Assembly (NCBI GenBank): GCA_024228935.1
Contig: JAAESX010000033.1
Span: 1 to 64,000, forward strand
DNA length: 64,000 bases
Origin: Pseudomonadota bacterium
Lineage (GTDB): Bacteria; Myxococcota_A; UBA796; CAJQPC01
Direction of reading: 5' to 3'
Part shown: piece by piece, positions 40,098-48,846 of the stretch
Numbering within the stretch: the first letter of the stretch is position 1
How the letters are laid out: each line of letters begins with the position of its first letter
The notes under the pieces: model-generated
Told to the model about the DNA's origin: nothing
What the model saw: the letters and a program-made list of their open reading frames with translations, nothing else
The model's database searches: none
Translations under genes and position numbers: made by a program

Positions 40098-41498
40098 TCA
40101 GGCCGCGGCGCCCGCGCGCGCCCAGCCGGTGTACCGATACGCCAGTGTGCCCACGATCGCCTTCACGAGGAAGGCCACGGGGAATCCGGCCCACACGCCG
40201 AGGACGCCCCAGTCCAGCACGAACCCCATGAAGTACGAGGCCGGGATCTGGAAGGCGAACGTGGCGAGCGCGTTGATGATCAGGCTGGTGCGTGTGCTGC
40301 CCGAGCCCATGAACGCCGCGCCGTAGCCGAGCCAGAACCCGACCGGCGGCATGCACAGCGCCAGCATCGCGATCCAGATGACGGCGGACTGTCCGACCGG
40401 GCTGTCGGCCTCGACCTCGAACAGCGCGAGGATCGGCTCGTCGAGTCCCCAGATCCCGAGCGCCAGGGCGCTCATCAAGCAGAAGCACATCGCCGCCGTC
40501 CAGCGCACGATGCGGCGGGCCTCGTCGGGGTCGCCCGCGCCCAGCGCCTGGCCGACCATCGCCGCGGCGGCCTGGCTGATGCTCATGCCTGGGACGAACG
40601 AGAGCGCCTGGATGCGGAGGCCGATGCCGTGCGCTGCCACCGCGATCTGATCGATGCGCGAGAGCATGCCGATGATCGACAGGAAGCTCGCGTTCAGCAC
40701 GAGCATGTCGAGCGCAGCGGGCGTGCCCACGCGGATGAGGTCGCGCGCCAGGGGCACGTCGATCTTCGCGACCCGGAGCGGGAGATCGACGCGAGGGACC
40801 TTCCCGGCTCGGATGAACGAGACCATGGCCAGCATCGCAGCGAACTGCGCGATGCACGTCCCGATGGCGGCGCCGGTCACGCCCATTGCGGGCAGGCCGT
40901 AGTTGCCGAGGATGAGTCCGTAGTTCAGCACGACGTTCAGCGCGTTCATGCCCAGGGCCACGCCGAAGGCGAGCCGCGTGTTCCCGACTCCGCGCAGGAC
41001 GCCGGCGTAGAGCACGTTCAGGTAGTTGAAGGTCGTGCACGCGAGCAGCGGGCGCAGGTAGTCGAGGGCCAGCGTGTGGGCCTCGCCGCTGGCTCCCATC
41101 CAGGTCAGGACCCAGGGCGCGACGGCGTTGCCGGCGAGCGCCATGCCCACGCCCAGCAGGACCGTGAGCTGGGTCGACTGATGGAGGATGTGCGTGACGC
41201 GCTCGTCGTGTCCGGCCCCGTGTGCGCGCGAAACGAACGCGACCGAGCCGACCGTCAGCCCGAGCATCGCGACGAAGAGCAGGAAGATGACGCTGACCGC
41301 GAAGCCAAGGCCCGTCAGCGCGGCGTCGGCCTGACCGGGGATGCGCCCCACCATGGCCGTGTCGACGAACAGGGCCAGGACGTTCAGGACGTTCAGCCCG
41401 ATGACCGGCAGGGCGAGATCGAGGAGTCGCTTGGGGACGGAAGAGGGCACGCCGCAGTGTGGTAACGCCGCCCCTGGCATAGGCTCGGGGCACGCCAT
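40098..41498 (-). CDS. MATE-family efflux transporter
   Basis: A 466-residue membrane protein with 12 predicted helices in two homologous halves. The opening (LLDLALPVIGLNVLNVLALF, VDTAMVGRIPGQADAALTGL) is the standard MATE start. Later segments are GVLRGVGNTRLAFGVALGMN and ALNVVLNYGLILGNYGLPAM; the second half begins LIRVGTPAALDMLVLNASFL. These antiporters expel cationic drugs and metabolites using sodium or protons. The start could be the ATG at 41498 or a GTG about 16 codons later (VPSSVPKRLL). The gene heads an operon with the LRR-like and MltG genes. Confidence 0.9.
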   Translation of the reverse strand: MACPEPMPGAALPHCGVPSSVPKRLLDLALPVIGLNVLNVLALFVDTAMVGRIPGQADAALTGLGFAVSVIFLLFVAMLGLTVGSVAFVSRAHGAGHDERVTHILHQSTQLTVLLGVGMALAGNAVAPWVLTWMGASGEAHTLALDYLRPLLACTTFNYLNVLYAGVLRGVGNTRLAFGVALGMNALNVVLNYGLILGNYGLPAMGVTGAAIGTCIAQFAAMLAMVSFIRAGKVPRVDLPLRVAKIDVPLARDLIRVGTPAALDMLVLNASFLSIIGMLSRIDQIAVAAHGIGLRIQALSFVPGMSISQAAAAMVGQALGAGDPDEARRIVRWTAAMCFCLMSALALGIWGLDEPILALFEVEADSPVGQSAVIWIAMLALCMPPVGFWLGYGAAFMGSGSTRTSLIINALATFAFQIPASYFMGFVLDWGVLGVWAGFPVAFLVKAIVGTLAYRYTGWARAGAAA

Positions 41499-41581
41499 GG
41501 GGTCTCATCGGGACGGCGGAACGGAACGCGGCGCGCGCGGCGTTCAAGGCGACCTCGCCGATCACGGCGAACAAAGTCGCG

Positions 41582-42791
41582 ATGCTGGACGCGCTGGTCA
41601 TCGAGCCGCCGGCCCCTCACGGGGGGACTGCCAGGCGCTACGGAAAGGGCGAGACCATCGCGAACGCGCCGGACGAGCTGTGGTTCCTGGCGTCCGGAGT
41701 GGTCGCGCTGCGCTCGGTCGACCACTTCCATCGGGTCGTGCGGGGCCCCGCCGGCCTGGTACGGCCACGCCGCGCCGGACATCCTCGTCCTGAGTCACGG
41801 GGCGGTCCTGGGGAGCCTGTCCGGGGCCACGGTAGGACCGGCCAACACGCACGACGAGAGCTGGTGCCAGGCGTCCGTCGCCGAGGCAGCCAAGGACCTC
41901 GCCCACATGCGACAGGCCCGGCGCCGTCTGTACGCGGGGATGGTCGACCACTTCCAGGACAGCGGTGCGGTGCAGCCGGGGCCGTACACCTCGAGCGCGG
42001 TCGAGATGTGCATGATCCTGGTCGAGGACAAGCACCCGCCGCCGCTGCCCTGGAACGTGATGCCCCTGCTGCCGGGGAGCGGTCGGTACTTCATCGTGCT
42101 CACCGACTACAAGAACTTCTCGAGCACGACGACCACGACGACGTACCGGTACCGGGAGCTCGCCTACCTGGTGTCGGTCATGACGACCCTCGGCCCCGGC
42201 TTCCACTCGGTCCGGCTCTTCCCCGACGCGGTCGTGCCCACGGCGGTCGGCCGGGAGCTGTACGCGTTCCCGAAGACCTTCGGCGAGGTCTGGCTCGACA
42301 GCAAGGGAGGAGGCGCGGCCGCGAACGGCAACCTTCAGTTCCACGCCGAGTGGTCGCCCTCGGGTGCCGTCGACCTGTCCGAGGTCGTCCGCCAGATGGC
42401 CGACGCGTTGCTCCCCACGTTCCCGGTGAACCCCGTCTCGTGGGCGGCCGGCGCGCTGACGGGGCTGGTCGAGCCCGTCTTGTCGACCTACGGCATGCCG
42501 CTCCGCATCTACACCGAGCGGGGCGGGCACAACGCGCCGGGGTCGCCGCTCGGTCACGCGGAGATGGTCCGTGCGCCGTTCCGCTTCGTGATCTCGGGGA
42601 CGAAGGAGCTCTCGCTCAAGGGGCTCCACCATGCGACGAAGCCCGTGCTGAAGGGGCTCGGCGCCTGGAGCTTCCAGGTCGACATGAGGCTCGAGGAGTC
42701 GTACGCCGTGAACGACCGGGACAACTGGCTGCGCACGCCCTGGCTGCGGGCCCAGGTCCCGATTCGGACGCTGCTGGAGCTCTTGTCTTGA
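41582..42791 (+). pseudogene. tandem unit 1: cNMP-like plus acetoacetate-decarboxylase-like, frameshifted
   Basis: From the ATG at 41582 the frame gives a cyclic-nucleotide-binding-like half-barrel (RRYGKGETIANAPDELWFLA, SGVVALRSVDHFHRVVRG). Near 41755 coding moves to another frame (an extra base). It then runs to 42791: APDILVLSHGAVLGSLSGAT completes the sensor-like part. The acetoacetate-decarboxylase-like domain contains RLFPDAVVPTAVGRELYAFP, with Lys next (KTFGEVWLD). In the ADC family the 'GRE...FPK' Lys forms the Schiff base. Start and function are unproven. The stop overlaps unit 2's TTG (TTGA). Repairing one base restores the whole protein of about 400 residues. Confidence 0.6.
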
Positions 42792-43830
42792 GCCTCCCAG
42801 CCGACTTCTGGAACCTGCCCGCGTTCACCGGCCTCGTCGTGGCGGATCGGACCGCGCTGGAGACCAGCGCCACCGAGACGACGTTCACGGCTCACCAGAC
42901 GCTCGCGACGGACCACAACGACGTCGCCGTGCTGCTGACGGGTCGAGCCATCCTGTCGCGGGATGGGGTCGTCGAGCGGGTGGTCGAGGCGCCGGCCGTC
43001 CTGGATCTCACCGAGCCGGCCATCGGGGCTCACCCCAGCTTCTTCACGCTCGAGCCGGGCCTTGTGGTGTTCCTGCCGCGCGCCAAGGTCGAGGCCGTCG
43101 TCGGCTGGGTCACGCTCCGGGAGTCCGCGATGGAGCAGAGCCGGGACGAGCGGACCGACCTGTCCGAGTTGGTCGACCACCACGACGCGGGTGGAGAGCC
43201 GGGTGGCTCCTGGCGGGAGAGGCCATCGGGATGCATACGGGCGGGACATCGGGCTAGTCGGTGCTGCCGCCCGGCGTCCACCACGGGCAGGCCTGGCTGT
43301 GGGTCCCCATCCTCCAGGGCGGCGTCGAGCGGTACCACGTCGCCGAGGGCTGGACCGACCACCTGACCGTCCTCCACCTGATGCGCGAGCTCTACGGGCT
43401 CCAGCTGATCGAGGGCCGGGTGTTCGACGGCTACTCGCTGGACGGGCGGCAGCTGGCGTTCGCGGAGACCCTGCGCTGGCGGACGGAGTTCGCGCTCGGG
43501 CCGTCCGCTTCGATGAGCGACCTCGCCGGGGAGAGCAGGGTCCCGTGGACCAGCGACAAGGCGCTGCCGCTGTCGTTCGGGTTCCGGAAGGATCCGTTCG
43601 GCGTCGGCCCGGCGCTGGCACGGCCTTGCGTGGCGGACATGAACCTGGCCTTCACGCTCGTCGACGAGCTGGACCTGGCGTACACGACCGCGACGAGCGT
43701 CGACGGCAGCACGCTCGCAGGGGGCGCCGTCGTCGCCGGGTTCCGCATCACGGGGACCTTCGTGCTCCAGCTGCCCACCCCGGCCACGAGTCCCTGGATG
43801 GACTGCCTGCGGGCCTGGGGGATCGGATGA
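42788..43830 (+). pseudogene. tandem unit 2: cNMP-like plus degenerate ADC-like, frameshifted
   Basis: A TTG at 42788 overlaps the stop of unit 1. The first 135 codons form a cNMP-like fold (TLATDHNDVAVLLTGRAILS, APAVLDLTEPAIGAHPSFFT, LEPGLVVFLPRAKVEAVV). Coding quality breaks between 43190 and 43260. It resumes in another frame from about 43261 (PPGVHHGQAWLWVPILQGGV, DHLTVLHLMRELYGLQLIEG) to 43830. The second part resembles the other ADC-like domains but lacks the FPK lysine motif. It is therefore both frameshifted and catalytically degenerate. It ends with an ATGA overlap into unit 3. Confidence 0.5.
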
Positions 43831-45041
43831 TCCGCGAGCACCTGACTCCGCGGCCGCATCGCGGGCTGCGCGTCGGCGAGGAGCTGACGCTGGCATCGGG
43901 CGAGCTGGCCGTGGTGATGACCGGTCACCTGTCCGCCACGGTCGGCGGCTTCTTCGACCGGCTGCTCGTGCCCAACGACCTGGTCGGGGTCGAGCAGGGG
44001 CCGGTCACGACGCTGACCGCCCTGACCGAGGCGGAGCTCCTGATCATGGACTTCGGCGAGGTCCTGGCAGGCACCGAGAGCGTGGCGGCGCTGAAGGCGA
44101 TGCTCGCGCTGGCCGAGGCCCAGGTCCGGGACCTCACGGATCGACGGGCCGAGCTGGAGCGGAACCTCGATGACTTCCTGGACGCCGACGACGGCGGCTT
44201 CGCGGCGCCTCCATACGTCGCGACCAAGGCGCGCCTGGTGATGGTGGTGCTCGAAGACCGGTCGCTGGCGAGCGAGCTGCCCCGACCGCTCCGGCCCATC
44301 CCGGGCTTCGAGGACCGAGTGCTACTCGTCTGGGCGCACTACCCCGACTTCAGGCCTCCGGACGGACCGGACGCGGCGTACGAGGAGACCTCGGTCTTCG
44401 TGCCGTGCATCGACCCGGGCGCAGGCGGCCCTGGGCTGTACAGTCCAGCGCTCTTCCCCGAGAGCATGATGGCCATCATCACAGAGCGCGAGGGCTTCAA
44501 GTTCCCGAAACGGTTTGCCTCTGTGACGCTCGACGAGCGGCTGGCGCACATGGACGCGGGTGACATGCGGGCCCTCGTCACCTGGGACGAGGCGGTGCCG
44601 CGGTCCGATGCGGCCTGGGTTGAGGACCTGGCGGCTGCCATGCTGGGCGATGGCCCGGGGACGCGCATCGGGTCGTTCCTGGGCGCGGTCTGGGGCCGGT
44701 CGGGACTGCGCCCCGCCATCAAGACGCACGCCCCGCTGCCGATCTATGTGCGGAACCGGGTCGGCGCCGAGCTCGTCGTCCAGGCGCTGTCGTCGGCGGT
44801 CCTCGAGCCGTTGTCATCGGGGTCCACCGCCCGCACGGATGCGGCCATCTCCGAGCGGCGGATCCGCATGGAGTGGGGCTTCTCCCGCCACTGGTCCGGC
44901 CGGCCAACCGGCTGCGGCCCGGGCCGCACCACACCCGTGGCGTGCGGATGGACCTGTTCGTGGTGGACCTGGATCGGCCCGTCAGGCTGCCCCACCACCT
45001 GCTGCGCGTTCCCAGGCTGGGCCGCCGCGCGCTCATCGTGA
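43827..45041 (+). CDS. tandem unit 3: cNMP-like plus acetoacetate-decarboxylase-like protein
   Basis: The most intact of the four units, 404 codons as read. Residues 1-115 are cNMP-like (LRVGEELTLASGELAVVMTG, ALTEAELLIMDFGEVLAGTE) and end in a helix (LRDLTDRRAELERNLDDF-like). The ADC-like domain follows: VLLVWAHYPDFRPPD, SVFVPCIDPGAGGPGLYSPA, and REGFKFPKRFASVTLDE with the predicted Schiff-base Lys. The last 40 codons (after FSRHWSG) look non-coding and overlap unit 4 by 94 bases. The true C-terminus may therefore be lost or lie in another frame. The ATG overlaps unit 2's stop (ATGA). Function is inferred from fold only. Confidence 0.6.
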   Translation: MIREHLTPRPHRGLRVGEELTLASGELAVVMTGHLSATVGGFFDRLLVPNDLVGVEQGPVTTLTALTEAELLIMDFGEVLAGTESVAALKAMLALAEAQVRDLTDRRAELERNLDDFLDADDGGFAAPPYVATKARLVMVVLEDRSLASELPRPLRPIPGFEDRVLLVWAHYPDFRPPDGPDAAYEETSVFVPCIDPGAGGPGLYSPALFPESMMAIITEREGFKFPKRFASVTLDERLAHMDAGDMRALVTWDEAVPRSDAAWVEDLAAAMLGDGPGTRIGSFLGAVWGRSGLRPAIKTHAPLPIYVRNRVGAELVVQALSSAVLEPLSSGSTARTDAAISERRIRMEWGFSRHWSGRPTGCGPGRTTPVACGWTCSWWTWIGPSGCPTTCCAFPGWAAARSS

Positions 45042-46331
45042 CAGCGGACTTCCCGAACTTCGGGACTGAGTCCGAGGGCGGGGAGCCGTTCCACTACGCC
45101 GAGATCGGCTGCTTCGTCCCGTGCATCCACCCGTTCCGGGGAGGCGCTCTACTGCGCGGAGCTGCGCCCCGACAACCTGGTCGCCACCCTGACGGGCCGG
45201 GAGATGCAGGGCTTCCCGAAGCGGCTCGCCCAGGCCGTGGCGACGACCGACTCCGACCTCACCTTCGTGCTCGGGGACCGGGTCCGCCTCGCCGGGTCCT
45301 GGACACCGCGGGCCGTCTCCCAGCCCGAGTTCGTCGATGGTCTGGTCGACACGCTGGTGGTGGGCAGCCTGGGCGACGGGGTGGGCGACCTGGCGGGCCT
45401 GGTGCTTGGCGCCGTGGGCCTGAAGCCGCTGCTGCGCTGGATGCCGACGCTCCCCGTGTTGGTCCGACGGCGCACCTCGGAGACCGCGGGGGAGCCTGCG
45501 CTCGACGAGCTCCGCGGGATTCCCTTCGCGTTCGGGGGCCCCTCCCCCGATGTGGAGGGGCTGCCGGCGTTCCGGACGCCGCGGGCCTTCACGCGCCTCG
45601 AGGACCTGAAGGTGTCCTGGTTCGGGCCGTCCTGGTACCGGGGCCGTGCGCTCGGTGGCTGGCGCGTGACGCTGGACATCGAGCTCGGCGAGGCGCGGGA
45701 GTTCGGCCCGAAGGGCTGGCTGTCCGACCGGCTCGAGGACGCGCTGCCCGATCCGCTGCAGCCGCTGGGGTCCGGTCGCGTCCTGCTCGTGGAGCGCGAC
45801 GGGCGCGAGGTCGCCCAGCGCGGGGCGGGCCTGTTCCTGCCGTGCATCCACCCCGAGGTCGGACCGATGCTCTACGCCGTCGAGCGCTCGCTCTGCTGCG
45901 CCGGCCCGCTGAACCTGGCGCGCGAGAGGCTCCGGCACCCCGCGCGCTGGGGTGGCGTGCTGGAGATCGACGAGCGGAGGCTGTTCGAGCTCGACCATGA
46001 TGGCGTCGGCTCGCTGGACGTCGCCGAGCCCTTGGACCTGATCGGCGTGCCCATCCGCGGCAACGTCCTGCCGGTCGTCTCGTGGTGGAAGGTGTACGGG
46101 TTTCGGAGCGGGCCCCCGAGCGACCGGCTGGTTCGGACGGAGCTGGTCTTTCGCGGTGCTCGGGTCGGCCTCGGCGCGGGGCTCGTGCGCGGGTTCGACG
46201 CCAGCTGGCCGGACCAGGAGATCACCGGCGGCATCCGCTTCGAGGGCACCTCGTCGTGGCGGGTCGGGCCGATCCTCCCGGAGTCCGGGGTGCGCTTTCC
46301 TCGCGTGGGTCCACCGCCGGTGGGTATGTAG
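44948..46331 (+). pseudogene. tandem unit 4: double acetoacetate-decarboxylase-like protein, frameshifted
   Basis: Begins at the ATG at 44948 (MDLFVVDLDRPVRLPHHLLR) and reads to GCFVPCIHPFRGG. Near 45145 coding shifts by one extra base to ALYCAELRPDNLVATLTGRE, then MQGFPKRLAQAV, which holds the ADC Lys. The frame then stays open to 46331. A second ADC-like half follows (GLFLPCIHPEVGPMLYAVER) without a clear FPK motif. Both halves share the 'PCIHP' strand, pointing to internal duplication. It has no cNMP-like domain. The next gene starts nine bases downstream. Confidence 0.55.
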
Positions 46332-46339
46332 AGAGCAGG

Positions 46340-48250
46340 ATGCTCCTCGCCCTGCTGTTGGCCTGCCGGCCCCCCGACACCGACAAGCCCCTGAGCGTGG
46401 TGATCGTCGTCGTGGATGGCGTCCGCGTCGAAGAGGCCATCCGGACCGAGGAGAGCGAGCTGTCCGGCCTGACCGGGCGCGAGCACTTCGAGCGGGTGTT
46501 CGACGAGATCGCCCCTCAGGGAACGCTCTTCACGAACGTCCGGAACATGGGCACGACGATCACGGCGCCGGCCCACGCCAACCTGGTCACAGGCACCCGG
46601 ACCTCGCTGGGCAACATGGCTGTGGACGAGGGTGTGGGGCTCTACCGTCCCGACGAGCCCACCCTGTTCGAGGAGCTGCGGGACCAGCTCGACTGGGCCG
46701 AGTCGGACGCGCTCGTGCTGGCGAACCAGTCGCTGATCGAGCCGGTCACCAGCTCGACGATGCCCGGCTACGGTGACGGCGCCGGGTGGCTGCATGTGGT
46801 CTCGTCACCGGGGAGTGACCGGCCCGCGCCTGAGGACGCCCAGGTGTTCACGACCCTCGGAGCGCGCCTGGACTCCGACGCGCCGCGGCTGGTGATGGCG
46901 AACCTCAAGGCGGTGGACCGGTCGGGTCACTACGGGGACGACGTCGACAGCTACCTCGAGGCGATCACCAAGGCGCAGGGCCACATCGCGGACTTCTGGG
47001 CGACGGTGCAGGCACACCCGGACTACGCCGACAACACGGTGCTGATCGTGACCTCGGACCACGGGCGCCATCGGGACGGGGATCCGTCGGCGGCCGAGTA
47101 CTGGCGCGACCACGGGACGTCGGTCGAGGGGGATCGGCAGATTCCGGTCCTGCTCATCGGGCCGGGCATCGAGGCGGGCATCGAGGACGACACGGCGCAT
47201 GCACTGACCGACATCGCCCCGACCGTCGCCGAGCTGTTCGGCGCCGAGCTGGGGTGGGCGACGGGCTTGCCCATGCGCGCGGCGCTCACCGACGAGGTCG
47301 CCTCCGGCCCGACACGCTCAGGGGTGCTGCAGGCTGCGGGCCCGCTGGCCGTCGAGCTCACCGACGACCCCGGCGCCCGGAGCGTCGTCACCTGGGACGG
47401 CGAGGTCGTCTCGGATGCCTCGGCCTGGGCGGCCGAGGGGGTCGCCTACGCCGATGGTCTGGGCTGCTGGCGCGAAGTCCTGATCGGCACCAGTGCTTCG
47501 CCGTGGGTTCCGCGCTGCCGGCTGGACGACGGGACCGAGCTCTCCGCGCCGGTCGCCGAGGTCAGCTCGCTGTGGCGGCCCCATGTCCGCGCTGGCGTGG
47601 ACGGCCCGGAGCTGAGCTTCATCGACAACCCGGACGACATCGCGCAGCCGGGCGTCGACGGCGAGGTCGGTCCCATCTGGCTCCGTCTGGTCGACGGCGC
47701 CTGGGTCTCCGGGCGCGATCCCGAGCCGGCGCTCCGGTACCCGACCGACCTGGTGACGGTCGACGGGCCGACCGGGATGGTGAGCGCGTTCATCGCCAGC
47801 CCGTACTCGAACGACTCGCGCGGCGATCGGAGCGTCTACGTCCAGGCGGCGTCCTGGGGCGAGACGTTCGACGTCGGCCCGCCGGTCGCGGTCGACATCT
47901 CTGCCGTCCGTCCAGAGTCCGGTGACTGGCGCGTGGAGCGTCCGGCGCTGCTCGTGGACGGCGAGGACCTCTCACTGCTCGTCGTTGGAATGTCCAACAG
48001 TTCAAGGATGTTGATTCGGATCGACAGCACCGACGGTGGCGCCTCCTGGGGAGACGCCTCGGTGGTCGCCGAAGACCCGGACCTGGTGGTGCACATGCCG
48101 CCGCGCTTCGCGCCCGAGCCCACGTGGGTGGTAGGCGACGACTGGGCGATCTGTGACGCTTCGGGCTGTACGGACACCGGCGGCCCCGTCCGCGGCTGGG
48201 CCGACGAGGGGATCGTGGTGCGTGTCGATGGGGTCTGGACCGTTCGATGA
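46340..48250 (+). CDS. alkaline phosphatase/sulfatase-superfamily lipoprotein
   Basis: A 636-residue lipoprotein (MLLALLLAC). The alkaline-phosphatase-superfamily core starts with the metal Asp in VVIVVVDGVRVEEA. Next comes the nucleophile region TTITAPAHANLVTGTR (Thr/Ser rather than a Cys-x-Pro-x-Arg sulfatase site). The later metal ligands are TSDHGRHRDG and the Asp/His in YWRDHGTSVEG. The C-terminal 250 residues form a beta-rich domain with repeated 'W...G..v' patterns (LLVVGMSNSSRMLIRIDSTD), like a sialidase-type propeller. It should hydrolyse phosphate, phosphonate or sulfate esters at the envelope. It overlaps the next gene by 4 nt (ATGA). Confidence 0.82.
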   Translation: MLLALLLACRPPDTDKPLSVVIVVVDGVRVEEAIRTEESELSGLTGREHFERVFDEIAPQGTLFTNVRNMGTTITAPAHANLVTGTRTSLGNMAVDEGVGLYRPDEPTLFEELRDQLDWAESDALVLANQSLIEPVTSSTMPGYGDGAGWLHVVSSPGSDRPAPEDAQVFTTLGARLDSDAPRLVMANLKAVDRSGHYGDDVDSYLEAITKAQGHIADFWATVQAHPDYADNTVLIVTSDHGRHRDGDPSAAEYWRDHGTSVEGDRQIPVLLIGPGIEAGIEDDTAHALTDIAPTVAELFGAELGWATGLPMRAALTDEVASGPTRSGVLQAAGPLAVELTDDPGARSVVTWDGEVVSDASAWAAEGVAYADGLGCWREVLIGTSASPWVPRCRLDDGTELSAPVAEVSSLWRPHVRAGVDGPELSFIDNPDDIAQPGVDGEVGPIWLRLVDGAWVSGRDPEPALRYPTDLVTVDGPTGMVSAFIASPYSNDSRGDRSVYVQAASWGETFDVGPPVAVDISAVRPESGDWRVERPALLVDGEDLSLLVVGMSNSSRMLIRIDSTDGGASWGDASVVAEDPDLVVHMPPRFAPEPTWVVGDDWAICDASGCTDTGGPVRGWADEGIVVRVDGVWTVR

Positions 48251-48846
48251 GGCTGGACCTACGCGCCGGACCGCGGCTCGACATCGATGCGCTGCGCGGC
48301 CGGGACCTCTCTCGCTGGCGGAAGCTCCCACCCGAGCTGCGGGCCTTCCTGGCCGATCGTAACGGTGGTGTCATGCAAGGGTCCGAGATCGTTCGGTATC
48401 CGACCCCGTGCGGGCCGGCGATCCTGGGGGAGATCTGGTGCTTCCTGCCGCTGGAGGCGCGCCCGCCCGAGCTCCCGACGTCGATGCTGCACGCCCACGA
48501 GGAGCACCGGGACTACGGCTTCCTGCCGCCTGGGATCCTGGCGTTCGCTCGCTGCGTGAACGAGTCGCTGGCCTGTCTGTCCGTGCGCAAGGACAGCTAC
48601 GGCCAGGTCTTCCACTGGGAGATCACCTGGCAGGAGCCCGAGCACGGGGACCTGTTCGTGGAGCGGCTGTCGGCGGTCGAGCGGCGGTACCCGGACATGC
48701 GGCGCGTGCTCGACGATCCACGGCACCGCGACCACGACGACCTGCTCGAGGCGCTCGCGATGGCGACGCTGATCCCGGTCGCCGGCTCGTTCACCCAGTG
48801 GCTCGACAGCCTGACGACCGAGGAGCCGCCCGAGTCAGACGGGTAG
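48247..48846 (+). CDS. SMI1/KNR4 (SUKH)-like protein
   Basis: A 199-residue cytoplasmic protein with the SUKH layout: LPPELRAFLADRNGGVMQGS, then EIWCFLPLEARPPELP, a middle GFLPPGILAFARCVNESLAC and VFHWEITWQEPEH. A terminal helix (PVAGSFTQWLDSL) closes the fold. Family members often bind and neutralise toxins. The gene is translationally coupled to the phosphatase-like lipoprotein, which is not an obvious toxin. The 3' end overlaps the convergent barrel gene by 12 bases. Similarity is moderate. Confidence 0.65.
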   Translation: MRLDLRAGPRLDIDALRGRDLSRWRKLPPELRAFLADRNGGVMQGSEIVRYPTPCGPAILGEIWCFLPLEARPPELPTSMLHAHEEHRDYGFLPPGILAFARCVNESLACLSVRKDSYGQVFHWEITWQEPEHGDLFVERLSAVERRYPDMRRVLDDPRHRDHDDLLEALAMATLIPVAGSFTQWLDSLTTEEPPESDG

